Source: a virus. From it: 44,032 nt of DNA. A program made the position numbers and the translations under genes. Shown one piece after another: positions 1 through 7,636 of this stretch. The notes under the pieces are model-generated. The model ran no database searches, was not told the DNA's origin, and saw only the letters and a list, made by a program, of their open reading frames with translations. The stretch's first letter is position 1, and the number at the start of each line of letters is the position of its first letter. The DNA is taken from positions 1-44,032 of the IMG/VR virus record IMGVR_UViG_3300025147_000022; one strand, 5' to 3'.

Positions 1-77
1 CTTAAATCTATGCCAGCATTCAATAAAATCTCCCTACACCTAAATTTAGTAAACTCTTCAAAATCATTCTCCATCAT
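1..77 (-). CDS. Unknown protein, N-terminal 25 codons only (runs off window)
   Basis: A reading frame begins with two adjacent ATG codons (at 77 or 74) and stays open to the window edge, giving MMENDFEEFTKFRCREILL and a few more residues. A G-rich ribosome site (GAAGGGGGC) lies just upstream, and a good promoter lies at 123-151. The spacing favours the second ATG. I do not recognise the product. Its promoter contains a LexA-like sequence, so SOS control is possible, but this is inference. Only the start is visible, so function cannot be judged. Confidence 0.5.
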   Translation of the reverse strand, partial: MMENDFEEFTKFRCREILLNAGIDL

Positions 78-451
78 ATTGCCCCCTTCTCGATAGTGGA
101 ACGTAGCAGTGAAATTAATGTTATTATACCAGAACGTTTGTTTGTATTCAAGGTCTAATCTTATCTTTCGTATATTTATTTGATGCCGTTCATCGGCTAA
201 CATAGATTAAATATAATAAACTCTGTTGCAAAACAGAGATAAAATAAGGCACTGCGCTTCAGGTGGGGATCCCTTAGCGCACAGCATTATTGATTGGGTG
301 TTAGAATATCATACGATAGGGTCATACTGTGTATCATTAGACATTAATCGACAAATATCCTTGTCTGTATATTTTATCCCTCATGGGATATTGTGTCAAC
401 TTATATTGTTTCATTTTCTGCGACATGTTATTATTTACCAGAGGTGGCATA
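78..451. other. Intergenic region between divergent edge genes
   Basis: About 370 bases with no convincing gene. It holds the minus-strand promoter above, a perfect hairpin CTCTGTT-GCAA-AACAGAG (221-238), and a smaller GCCG/CGGC hairpin near 185-197. An open frame at 226-462 has no ribosome site and a composition unlike a phage protein. I could not find a repeat shared with the right end that would serve as attL. Confidence 0.4.
123..151 (-). promoter_or_regulatory. Promoter with LexA-like box in the spacer
   Basis: On the minus strand TTGAAT (146-151), a 17-base spacer and TATAAT (123-128), preceded by TGG as an extended -10. The spacer contains GAAC-N4-GTTT (132-143), one mismatch from the Gram-positive SOS box core GAAC-N4-GTTC. 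It drives the gene starting at 77. The promoter is clear; LexA control is a hypothesis. Confidence 0.55.
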
Positions 452-664
452 ATGGGTCGTAATTTAGTGGATATAGGCGATAGAGCATATAGCGCCAGGG
501 TAAATAAAAGAATAAAGCAAGAACATTTAAGTGAATCCTTGGGTATCGCTCAATCTTCCTACTCCAGATTTGAGAATGGAACCTATGATATGCCGATAAC
601 GAAGATCATGGAACTTTGCGACTTACTAGATATATCTGTGATGTGGTTGCTTTACGGAAAATGA
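452..664 (+). CDS. Small XRE-family helix-turn-helix regulator
   Basis: A 70-aa protein that is essentially one HTH_XRE domain. The pattern KRIKQEHLSESLGIAQSSYS followed by RFENG and a C-terminal LCDLLDISVMWLLYGK is the classic Cro/CI fold. The start at 452 follows GAGGTGG with good spacing. It lies alone on the plus strand next to the lysis genes and opposite to them, a common position for a phage lysogeny-conversion or edge regulator. Its target is unknown; the divergent gene at 1-77 is a candidate. Confidence 0.75.
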   Translation: MGRNLVDIGDRAYSARVNKRIKQEHLSESLGIAQSSYSRFENGTYDMPITKIMELCDLLDISVMWLLYGK

Positions 665-814
665 TTTTGTTTATTTTATATATATTTCTATTGAAGTTTC
701 AGCATTTCGCCAAGTATACAATTATTACCTATCATGATATGATTATCTCGGATATAATTAGAGCCCTGCACATCAGGAGAGAGACTGGTGTGTGGGGTAT
801 CTTTCATTTATGGA

Positions 815-855
815 CAAAAAAATAACCCCTAGCCAATTAAGACCAGAGGTTATTT
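815..855 (-). terminator. Strong rho-independent terminator after the lysis genes
   Basis: In minus-strand RNA a 15-bp stem (AAAUAACCUCUGGUC with GGCUAGGGGUUAUUU, including G-U pairs) closes a UUAAUU loop and is followed by a run of U. The plus-strand version has three mismatches, so it acts mainly for the minus-strand late operon, ending transcription after the endolysin. Confidence 0.85.
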
Positions 856-860
856 TATGC

Positions 861-1529
861 TTATCTACTCATTAATTCTTTAAATGCCTCAGCTCCGAGC
901 TGTCCATTGGCTGTCTTGTATCCCATGCATTTACGGAATACATTCACGGCCTCCGTTGTTGCAGGTGTCCATATTCCATTCACCGTGAGATTGTTGCACT
1001 TTAGCTCATTGAGCTTTGTCTGGATTGCTCTAGTCACGTAAGGAGTGGTGTGTTTGGCATCGAATACCGTTGTGAAATCACCTTTGACTTGAAAGTGGGG
1101 ACTATCCGGAGAACTGGTCCAATTCGCTCCAGCTTCAAATCCGTATTTCTGCATCGTCCGGATGATGATCTGCGTCTGAGGATCTTTAGTATTCCAGATT
1201 GCCACCATCTTGCCATTTACCAAACGCTGAGGAACCACATCAACCGCTTTCCGACTCTTATGTACACTATTTAGTGTCCAAGTAATCTTGCCCGATTTAG
1301 GGCTACAATAGGCGGTTGCAAATGCATTATTAATTCCTTTAATGACAGCTTCGTAAATTGTACGTCCCTGGCAGTATAAGTAGTTCTGTCGTTGCTGTTG
1401 TCGATAAGTTTCTACGACCAAGGGATTCACTCCCTGGGACTTAATATCTGCTATGGCAAGCTCTAGCATGGTTCGGACCATCTTATTCAACTCTTTCAGA
1501 TCAGAGCATCTTTCTGGTAGTTTATTCAT
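861..1529 (-). CDS. Endolysin: M15-family peptidase with peptidoglycan-binding tail
   Basis: A 222-aa lysis enzyme predicted to cut the peptide part of the cell wall. The M15 (VanY/CwlK-like) zinc-ligand pattern is visible: NSVHKSRKAVDVV supplies the first His and Asp, and SPHFQVKGD the last His. The last 50 residues (NNLTVNGIWTPATTEAVNVF) match a PG_binding_1 domain. The start at 1529 follows GGAGGG; upstream in-frame codons overlap the holin and lack a ribosome site. It follows the holin with an 8-base overlap, as in a standard lysis cassette, and a strong terminator follows. There is no signal peptide, so export depends on the holin. Confidence 0.88.
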   Translation of the reverse strand: MNKLPERCSDLKELNKMVRTMLELAIADIKSQGVNPLVVETYRQQQRQNYLYCQGRTIYEAVIKGINNAFATAYCSPKSGKITWTLNSVHKSRKAVDVVPQRLVNGKMVAIWNTKDPQTQIIIRTMQKYGFEAGANWTSSPDSPHFQVKGDFTTVFDAKHTTPYVTRAIQTKLNELKCNNLTVNGIWTPATTEAVNVFRKCMGYKTANGQLGAEAFKELMSR

Positions 1530-2007
1530 CTGTTTTTCCCTCCGCTTCTTTTCCGCTAAGTAGTTTTTTCCCTGCAGCATCAATAAAGTCCCCTGATATT
1601 TTTAGACCTTTAATCAGAATATACGGTACTTTATAACCCAAGTCTTTTAGATTTTCGAGTATGCTAACTATTTCATTGACGATTATGGTCGCAAGCGTGA
1701 ACCATCCCATCCATATCATGAAACCTAAGTTTATGCCCAAAATGTCGCCCAACTTAATAAATACAAATGAACACCCGAATGCAATTGCAATAATAACCCA
1801 GTATCCTGTCTTCTTTGCGATTCCACGGATACCAATTGCTGAGCTTCCCTCGTTTTTCTTCCTAGCCTTCGCCCATCCTGTAATCCAGTCAGCTATATTT
1901 AATCCCAAGTAAAAGGCAAATAGAAACCAAAACTGACCAAATATTAAAGTCATTACACTTACAATTAAACCACCCGCTCCTTTGATACTACTTGATACTT
2001 TTTCCAT
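1522..2007 (-). CDS. Phage holin (Phage_holin_4 / toxin-secretion holin type)
   Basis: A 161-aa membrane protein with three or four hydrophobic helices (around residues 10-40, 65-85 and 90-115), a basic loop AKARKKNEGSS, and the motif GIRGIAKKTGYWVI that is characteristic of the clostridial/Bacillus holin family PF05105. It forms the membrane hole that releases the endolysin. The start follows AAGGAAGAGA. It overlaps the endolysin and sits behind the UUCG terminator at 2038-2060. Confidence 0.87.
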   Translation of the reverse strand: MEKVSSSIKGAGGLIVSVMTLIFGQFWFLFAFYLGLNIADWITGWAKARKKNEGSSAIGIRGIAKKTGYWVIIAIAFGCSFVFIKLGDILGINLGFMIWMGWFTLATIIVNEIVSILENLKDLGYKVPYILIKGLKISGDFIDAAGKKLLSGKEAEGKTDE

Positions 2008-2037
2008 TCTCTTTCCTTCTTTCTCATTTTCTGTATT

Positions 2038-2060
2038 AAAAAAGGAGCCCGAAGGCTCCT
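2038..2060 (-). terminator. UUCG-loop terminator between tail and lysis genes
   Basis: Minus-strand RNA forms AGGAGCC-UUCG-GGCUCCU followed by six U. The 7-bp stem closes a very stable UUCG tetraloop. It lies between the 48-aa protein and the holin, so holin expression needs readthrough, antitermination or another promoter. Confidence 0.85.
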
Positions 2061-2065
2061 AGTTC

Positions 2066-2212
2066 CTAACTATTTATAACTTCTAATATCTCCGCTTTTT
2101 CTACTTCTGTTAGCTTCGTATAAGTGTCGATCACATCTTCTGCTAACCCCTCTCCGGCAGCCACTCTAATTTTAATTGCACTAACAAATATAGCTAGTTT
2201 CCAACTTTGCAT
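2066..2212 (-). CDS. Small conserved tail-end protein (48 aa)
   Basis: Reads MQSWKLAIFVSAIKIRVAAG, then EGLAEDVIDTYTKLTEVEKAEILEVI. It has a strong ribosome site (GGGGGTG, six bases before ATG) and fits exactly between the preceding gene and the terminator. It resembles short proteins that follow fibre genes in clostridial myoviruses. The function is unknown. Codon use and spacing support a real gene despite its size. Confidence 0.75.
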   Translation of the reverse strand: MQSWKLAIFVSAIKIRVAAGEGLAEDVIDTYTKLTEVEKAEILEVINS

Positions 2213-2216
2213 ATTA

Positions 2217-2468
2217 TTACACCCCCATCATTTCTGCATAAGCCAAGGTAAGATTATTTACCTGTTCTTTTAGCAATTCTGTTTCAGATTTTGGAATGTT
2301 TGTAAAAATTGGAACGTGTACTTCACTGCTTACATCAATGCCTGCTAAAATTTTTCCTTCCGGTACATCAACCCATATGAATGGGACACCTACAGGCTCT
2401 CTTACATCTCCACTCATTTGCGAGATTAAATACCCTACTTCATCATAAATTATTAATACACTATTCAT
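2217..2468 (-). CDS. Small tail-associated protein, function unknown
   Basis: An 83-aa protein starting MNSVLIIYDEVGYLISQMSG. The ATG at 2468 follows AGGAAG; an upstream start at 2501 would overlap the fibre gene and has no ribosome site. It ends in a short helical stretch (SETELLKEQVNNLTLAYAEM) typical of proteins beside XkdX in PBSX-like phages, where such proteins cap or assist fibres. No catalytic motif is visible. Confidence 0.7.
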   Translation of the reverse strand: MNSVLIIYDEVGYLISQMSGDVREPVGVPFIWVDVPEGKILAGIDVSSEVHVPIFTNIPKSETELLKEQVNNLTLAYAEMMGV

Positions 2469-2482
2469 ATTAAGCTTCCTTT

Positions 2483-3958
2483 CTACTCGTATGCTGCCCA
2501 TGTATATGTAGCAGCGTTATACTTTACAGGTAATATAAAACCACCATTTGTTACAGATGCATAACCGGCATCACCTTTGTAATGTTCCATATAATCAGAT
2601 GTATAATCTGCTGTATAACCTACCCCAGCCATCTTTATTGTCTTCGGGTAAAGTCCTCCAGATACTACTATTTCCTCATATATTGTATAAGCCTCAGCAG
2701 ATGATGTTCCTATTTTTACATAAATAAGCTTTGGTAAAAAACTTAAACCAGTAACTGTTACAAATTTTTTACTTGTACTAATACCTGCTATAGTTTCAAA
2801 AGATGCATTTGTACTAGAGGAAACTATTGTGCCACTGGCTGACCGTTTACCCGCAATTACGTTTCCAGTTACACCAAAGATTACTTTATTTAGCAGTATA
2901 TTAGCTGGTATTAAATCAGCATCACCCAATATTGTTTGGATCCCACTTAAATACTGGTTAGCTGCTAGAGTTTGATTAACAGTGCTGGGGGTAATTGTGG
3001 CCACCCCTTTGCTTGGGACTGTACCTGTAACTTTTAAGCCATTTACATAAGCAGTTACTCCTAATAGCATTTGTCCTGCAACTGCTGTAGCGTCTGATGT
3101 AAATGTGCCAAGAATACCTCCTACAGTTGTGCCAGCTTTTATTACACTAGCTATAAGTCCAGTAATTACAGCTTTTACTTTCTGCAATCCACCATGCTTA
3201 CCTACAGGTATTGTATATTCAGCACCCTCAGTAGCTAAATTAATAGTTGTAGTAGTGGTATTGTTTGGCATAGTACCGGTCAGTAGAGCACCATCAACAT
3301 AAACCTTTTTGCTTAATAAAACATCACCAACTACAGCATCTCCAGCACTAGTATCTACTACATTTGCATTACCGGCCACCCCAAATATATTAGCACCTGC
3401 TTTAATATTAGCGCTAATTAAGTCAGCGTCACCAAGTATTGTCTGTATTCCGCTTAGATATTGGCCAGATGCAATTGTTTGGTTTACTGTACTTGGAGTG
3501 ATTGTTGCTAATGCTTTACTTGGTATTGCACCAACTAAACCTGTATCATCGTCGTTGCTGAAAAGTTTTCCTGCTAGCACATCTGCAGCTACGACATCAC
3601 CCTCTGCACTAGCCTTGATAAAAAAACAGCCACTAGACTCACTATACCAAACCGTTACAGCCTTACCAGTAATTAACTTTGGTGTGGTTGTTGTGCCTGG
3701 CTTATAAAGTGGTTTCGCGTTTATAGTTGTTGCTGCTGAACCGTTGTTAGCACTAATAACAAAGGTTCTTGTAAACCCATCCAGTAATTCAACATTAACT
3801 AAAATGATTGCAGTTCCTGTTCCACCCGCGGTTTGAAATTTTCTGGCCGCGTCTAACTCGGTATCAATCTTATCCCAATTAGGATTTATTACTGTTATAT
3901 CTGGGGGGCTATCGTTAAGTTCTATTTTCTTAAGCCCTAAATTCGGTGTTGTTTGCAT
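2483..3958 (-). CDS. Tail fibre protein with internal repeats
   Basis: A 491-aa protein. The N-terminus (MQTTPNLGLKKIELNDSPPD then NPNWDKIDTELDAARKF) is the baseplate-attachment type seen in many clostridial phage fibres. The middle carries a duplicated block beginning ATITPSTVNQT and containing YLSGIQTILGDADLI, near residues 150-180 and 320-350, alternating with VxGxKVTGT-type beta repeats common in fibres that trimerise. The last 100 residues (from about SGTIVSSSTN) form a distinct tip domain likely to contact the host surface. It probably determines host range. Confidence 0.85.
   Translation of the reverse strand: MQTTPNLGLKKIELNDSPPDITVINPNWDKIDTELDAARKFQTAGGTGTAIILVNVELLDGFTRTFVISANNGSAATTINAKPLYKPGTTTTPKLITGKAVTVWYSESSGCFFIKASAEGDVVAADVLAGKLFSNDDDTGLVGAIPSKALATITPSTVNQTIASGQYLSGIQTILGDADLISANIKAGANIFGVAGNANVVDTSAGDAVVGDVLLSKKVYVDGALLTGTMPNNTTTTTINLATEGAEYTIPVGKHGGLQKVKAVITGLIASVIKAGTTVGGILGTFTSDATAVAGQMLLGVTAYVNGLKVTGTVPSKGVATITPSTVNQTLAANQYLSGIQTILGDADLIPANILLNKVIFGVTGNVIAGKRSASGTIVSSSTNASFETIAGISTSKKFVTVTGLSFLPKLIYVKIGTSSAEAYTIYEEIVVSGGLYPKTIKMAGVGYTADYTSDYMEHYKGDAGYASVTNGGFILPVKYNAATYTWAAYE
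2909..3003. repeat. Intragenic repeat in fibre gene, copy 1
   Basis: About 95 bases matching 3417-3511 at roughly four positions in five. It encodes ATITPSTVNQTLAANQYLSG and the following GIQTILGDADLI block. The divergence shows an old duplication. Confidence 0.75.
3417..3511. repeat. Intragenic repeat in fibre gene, copy 2
   Basis: Partner of 2909-3003, 508 bases apart in the same frame. Such repeats allow fibre length change by recombination. Confidence 0.75.
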
Positions 3959-3973
3959 CTCTTGTCACTCTCC

Positions 3974-4903
3974 TTAATCTGTTACTGCTACAGTGATTAT
4001 ATAGCTCTGACCTACATTTACTGGGTTCGGAGCAATTGTAATTGTGCTAATTACTGGTGCTACAGTATCTAGTATAACGGTTCTTACTACGCTGCTTGAT
4101 TTTCCAGCTAAATCTGTTGCTATCACAGTAATTGTATTGCTTCCCTCAACTAGGGTTAAAGCCTTTGTAAAATTACCACTACCATCAATTGTTACCGCAA
4201 TTGCACCACCAGCGTTAAGTTTAACTGTAGCTGAAACAGAACTACTTGTTGCATCATTTGTTACACCAACAATCGTTAAATTTGCATTATTCTGATAGGT
4301 TGTTGCACTTGATGGAGTAGTGATTGTCAATACCGGTGGAACTGTATCAACTATAAATGTCCTTGATGATTGAGTCGCTAAATTTCCATCATTATCTTGA
4401 ATATTCACTAATATAGTATGAGAGCCGTCAGATAATGCGGATTGTGGTGTATAAGTTACATCAAATCCATTAGCCACGGTCGTTACTACAACTCCAGGAC
4501 TTACATTAGTTAAGTTAGCAGCAGCATCAACCTTTAAGGTAAGTGTATTAATTTTAATACCTGAGCCATTTGACTCATCTCTTAATTGAATAATTATTGC
4601 AGGTGTATTTGTTGATAAGTTCGCGCCACTTGCTGGAGAAGTAAAAGCAATTGTTGGTTTAGCCAATTCTTTTACAGTTAATTTAAGGCTTGCACCTAAA
4701 GTTGCATGAGCATCTGTTACAGTTACTATATTTCCAGCTAAGTCTGTCGCTTCTGCAGTTACCGGATAATAATGATTTGCGTTTACATTAAAACTGGTGA
4801 TTGCAGGTGCAGCAATTGTACCTTCATATTTACCTGTTGAACCATTATATGTTAGCACTGTCCAGACACCATTTATTTGAACTCTTACTGTATTAACTGC
4901 CAT
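3974..4903 (-). CDS. Ig-like-domain tail/baseplate decoration protein
   Basis: A 309-aa, nearly Cys-free, beta-rich protein. Residues 1-80 form a short module starting VQINGVWTVLTYNGSTGKYE, also found at the N-terminus of the protein at 5192-5983. Then come about three Ig-like repeats with signatures such as SDGSHTILVNIQDNDGN and VEGSNTITVIATDLAGKSS, each preceded by a VPPVLTI or APVISTI linker. It ends abruptly in VNVGQSYIITVAVTD. Ig modules on phage tails usually give weak binding to cell-surface sugars. The start at 4903 follows AAAGGAGG. Confidence 0.8.
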   Translation of the reverse strand: MAVNTVRVQINGVWTVLTYNGSTGKYEGTIAAPAITSFNVNANHYYPVTAEATDLAGNIVTVTDAHATLGASLKLTVKELAKPTIAFTSPASGANLSTNTPAIIIQLRDESNGSGIKINTLTLKVDAAANLTNVSPGVVVTTVANGFDVTYTPQSALSDGSHTILVNIQDNDGNLATQSSRTFIVDTVPPVLTITTPSSATTYQNNANLTIVGVTNDATSSSVSATVKLNAGGAIAVTIDGSGNFTKALTLVEGSNTITVIATDLAGKSSSVVRTVILDTVAPVISTITIAPNPVNVGQSYIITVAVTD

Positions 4904-4919
4904 ATCTTTTTCCTCCTTT

Positions 4920-5180
4920 CTAATAAGTTTTTAGTCCTAACCAGTTTGAAATACTTTCCTTAAGCGATTGCCAGTTTGTAATAACACTCTTTACTCTTGA
5001 CCAGCTGCTTTCTATAATCTCCACTTCAATAAATATGGGTTGATTAACTTCAGTTATTTGATTAGTGTTTCCCCATGTAAGTTCTGTGTTTTTTATTACC
5101 TGCCAATTTTGATGCTGATATACATCTTGCCAAGTCTGATTGGGATTAATTATTATGCTTTCAATTCTAAAGTCTGCCAT
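4920..5180 (-). CDS. Small tryptophan-repeat tail protein
   Basis: An 86-aa protein with a repeated W-x3-hydrophobic pattern: NPNQTWQDVYQHQNWQVIK and later WSRVKSVITNWQSLKESIS. The same kind of Trp motif (YADWSAISTATNWQIIKDY) ends the upstream YmfQ-like protein, so the two are probably related by partial duplication and contact each other or the Ig protein. I do not recognise a named family. Confidence 0.65.
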   Translation of the reverse strand: MADFRIESIIINPNQTWQDVYQHQNWQVIKNTELTWGNTNQITEVNQPIFIEVEIIESSWSRVKSVITNWQSLKESISNWLGLKTY

Positions 5181-5191
5181 TCAAGCACCTC

Positions 5192-5983
5192 CTACTGTGG
5201 CGGTATGTAGTCTTTTATTATTTGCCAGTTAGTAGCCGTACTTATGGCTGACCAATCGGCATAGTTTAAAATCACATCAGCCCATACAGAGAAATACTTA
5301 ATTACAAGAAGTTTGAGGTGACCTGGAACTAATGGTTTTAGAGCCCTAGCAATATCATCATATCGGTAGTCTTTTAGACTATCCGGGCTTAAAACTTGAA
5401 CTCGTAATAAACCATAACCAAGCTCTGGATTATTTAGCTCATTAGATCCGTAAAAGGTAGTGATGCAGTCAGAACCTGTTATGGTATTGACGATCTCTTT
5501 TATCTTTCCTTCATGCAGTTTTTTACCTTTTTGGAATAGTGATATTAAATAACTTTTCCTTTGTTCGAGTGTCCCCTGCCCTTTGATCCGAAGAAAGTTT
5601 TCAATCCTAACTATGGCATCATTAGAAGCACTAGTGATAAACATATCATTTTTAATCTTCTCAACATCCGCATAAAGTTTATCTAGATTCTCATTCTCAA
5701 CATCAAATATTACATTAAGCTCAAAGATGTCTTGCATAAAATCTGGTAAGTAGGTTTTTAAAAACACTTTCCTTTCAGCACCTTCTATCACCTGAAGATA
5801 GATCTCGTATCTGGAGTCAGCACTGTCTATATATGAAATAATTCCGTTTTCACTTATCTCAAATAGCAAAGCATAATTTCCCGATACACTTGGAGCATCA
5901 GCTTCTCTCCTCCAAGTACCATCACCACTGTTAATCATACTGTGAGTCACGCCATCCACTGTATATTTTATATAATCTATCAT
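5192..5983 (-). CDS. xkdU: YmfQ/XkdU-like baseplate protein (DUF2313) with extra N-terminal module
   Basis: A 263-aa protein. The core, about residues 75-245, matches DUF2313: YLPDFMQDIFELNVIFDVEN, then the helical VEKIKNDMFITSASNDAIVR, the KKLHEGKIKEIVNTITGSDC segment and VPGHLKLLVIKY. It links baseplate J to fibres. The first 65 residues (YTVDGVTHSMINSGDGTWRR and on) are an additional beta module resembling the start of the Ig-like protein downstream, and the C-terminus adds a Trp motif. It overlaps baseplate J by 4 bases. Confidence 0.83.
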   Translation of the reverse strand: MIDYIKYTVDGVTHSMINSGDGTWRREADAPSVSGNYALLFEISENGIISYIDSADSRYEIYLQVIEGAERKVFLKTYLPDFMQDIFELNVIFDVENENLDKLYADVEKIKNDMFITSASNDAIVRIENFLRIKGQGTLEQRKSYLISLFQKGKKLHEGKIKEIVNTITGSDCITTFYGSNELNNPELGYGLLRVQVLSPDSLKDYRYDDIARALKPLVPGHLKLLVIKYFSVWADVILNYADWSAISTATNWQIIKDYIPPQ

Positions 5984-7017
5984 GCTGTCACCACCAGACT
6001 TAAGCCATTTAATACTGGTATTTCTTCACCGGTTAATGCAATATCAATTGACGCGCCATTAACTGTCAAGTTGCTTAAATCAGCGATACTAGCACAATCT
6101 AATAACGCACTTCCTAATCGCATATAACTAACGCTATTTTTAACATAAGTAATAGAGGCTAGGTAATCCGAAATTGCATTGGCTGCACCTTCTGGATCCG
6201 TATATCCTTCCGCCAGAATCACATTTGCTGCAATATTAATATCTTTTTTTATACCGCCGGTAATAGTCACCTTGCTGCCGATTGGAGCAACACCATTACC
6301 TAATCCGGTAATACCAGGATCTATATAAGCCTGAAATTTCTGGACTAGCGTAGTCTCGGCCGGGAGAAAGTTTCCATTTGTAATGGCAATTTTAACAGTA
6401 TTCCCGCCATTCCATAATGGAAATACTTTGGCCGTACCAACACCTTCATATTCTGTGGCCCATTGCAGATATTGCGCAACATTACCATCCTGCTCTGGAT
6501 CAATTAGATATTGTTTCATTCTCACTCTCAGGTTGCCATCTGTTTCTTCATCTGATCCGCTTGTAATAATCTCTGTTAACGTAGCCGTCACACCGTTTAC
6601 ATTGTCAATATTCTCAAGTATCCCGTTATATGCATTTCCCATTTCTCCTGATTGCTCACATCTTGCACAATATTCATTAGTTGACAACAATTCAGTAATT
6701 TCATATGTTGTATCATTTAGTCCCCATCGAGTACCGATATCGACTGTTCCACTGGTTTCAATCCGCCTTATTGCATAGGTGGCAGCTTTGCGTGTTATTC
6801 CATAATCAGCAGCCTTACGGTCCAGGTATTCTCCTACCGACGTATCAATAAAAAACAAGTCGTAATAGTTACTTAGTAAAAAATAAACTTGTGCTAACTG
6901 ATAGGCACAAGGGGCAAGTGCATCATAAATTACTGACCCTTCTCTCTTATCAATATCATTCGTAACCCGATTAAGCATATCAGACAAGATAACTTCATAT
7001 GTTATTTCATTGAACAT
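5980..7017 (-). CDS. xkdT: Baseplate wedge protein J (XkdT-like)
   Basis: A 345-aa Baseplate_J family protein. Typical features: an N-terminal MLNRVTNDIDKREGSVIYDA, the segment LDRKAADYGITRKAATYAIR, the ETDGNLRVRMKQYLIDPEQD motif, and the C-terminal VxAN...IKKDINI region. It forms the wedge ring of the contractile baseplate. It overlaps its neighbours by a single base or four bases, indicating translational coupling within the tail operon. Confidence 0.93.
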   Translation of the reverse strand: MFNEITYEVILSDMLNRVTNDIDKREGSVIYDALAPCAYQLAQVYFLLSNYYDLFFIDTSVGEYLDRKAADYGITRKAATYAIRRIETSGTVDIGTRWGLNDTTYEITELLSTNEYCARCEQSGEMGNAYNGILENIDNVNGVTATLTEIITSGSDEETDGNLRVRMKQYLIDPEQDGNVAQYLQWATEYEGVGTAKVFPLWNGGNTVKIAITNGNFLPAETTLVQKFQAYIDPGITGLGNGVAPIGSKVTITGGIKKDINIAANVILAEGYTDPEGAANAISDYLASITYVKNSVSYMRLGSALLDCASIADLSNLTVNGASIDIALTGEEIPVLNGLSLVVTA

Positions 7018-7406
7018 TAGACATTCACCTCCTTCGTAATCGTGATTTCTCCATAGATGCTCACCACATCAAACATGCAAAGCATTTCATCACCTGAAAC
7101 AGAATACACAAAGTTATCTACACTCTGAATTCTTTCATCTTGGAGTAAACACTCCTGAATGCGTCTTTTTAATTCAATCCGTACATATACCGGATCTTTA
7201 CCGATCAAGCTTTCCAAATCGATTCCATAAGAAAAGCTATATATCGGATACTCATACTTTTCAGTATTCAGCATCTTATATATAGCCTGTTTCAGAGCTT
7301 CCAGATTGTCCGTAAAGCCTTGTATCTTATCAGTGGATAGTTTATAAGTCTTAGTGGTTTCTATGTCCTCTGTAATCGTTAAATCAGTTGTTAGTATTGT
7401 GCTCAT
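7017..7406 (-). CDS. xkdS: Baseplate protein, DUF2634 (XkdS/gp25-like)
   Basis: A 129-aa protein with KTYKLSTDKIQGFTDNLEAL and YPIYSFSYGIDLESLIGKD, the standard DUF2634 signature, a gp25-type (EPR-fold) protein that joins wedge to tail. Order and length match PBSX XkdS. The upstream gene stop overlaps its start by four bases. Confidence 0.92.
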   Translation of the reverse strand: MSTILTTDLTITEDIETTKTYKLSTDKIQGFTDNLEALKQAIYKMLNTEKYEYPIYSFSYGIDLESLIGKDPVYVRIELKRRIQECLLQDERIQSVDNFVYSVSGDEMLCMFDVVSIYGEITITKEVNV

Positions 7407-7636
7407 TTAACTATCACCTCCAGGATATAAAATTGATGTCCACCATTATTGCGGAGTAACCGAACTTTATCACCAATAATAATTGTATTTTTCAAATTTC
7501 CAACAACGTTTTCATTTGGTAAGGTGAGCTTGTCACTTACTTTTATTCCGTCAACGGCTACTGTACCGATGGTAAATTCACAAAGCTTTACGTTCTTTAA
7601 ATAATTTTGTATTATTGTTTTAATTTCATTTATCAT
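7403..7636 (-). CDS. xkdR: Baseplate protein, DUF2577 (XkdR-like)
   Basis: A 77-aa beta-barrel-like protein. KLCEFTIGTVAVDGIKVSDK and GDKVRLLRNNGGHQFYIL fit DUF2577, found between the hub (XkdQ) and DUF2634 in all PBSX-like tails. It is the likely hub/spike adaptor. Overlaps both neighbours by four bases. Confidence 0.9.
   Translation of the reverse strand: MINEIKTIIQNYLKNVKLCEFTIGTVAVDGIKVSDKLTLPNENVVGNLKNTIIIGDKVRLLRNNGGHQFYILEVIVK

Noticed and set aside
1-240. attL direct repeat matching 43824-43893
   Set aside because: No shared stretch long enough to be a core could be found by eye; attL probably lies outside the window.
226-462. 78-aa plus-strand frame upstream of the XRE gene
   Set aside because: No ribosome site, Cys/His/Ile-rich random-looking sequence, and it overlaps the ribosome site of the XRE gene.
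616-825. 69-aa plus-strand frame after the XRE gene
   Set aside because: Starts inside the XRE gene in another frame, no ribosome site, and ends in the terminator.
3309-3707. 132-aa plus-strand open frame
   Set aside because: Antisense to the fibre gene; hydrophobic low-complexity product caused by the repetitive Thr/Gly codons on the other strand.
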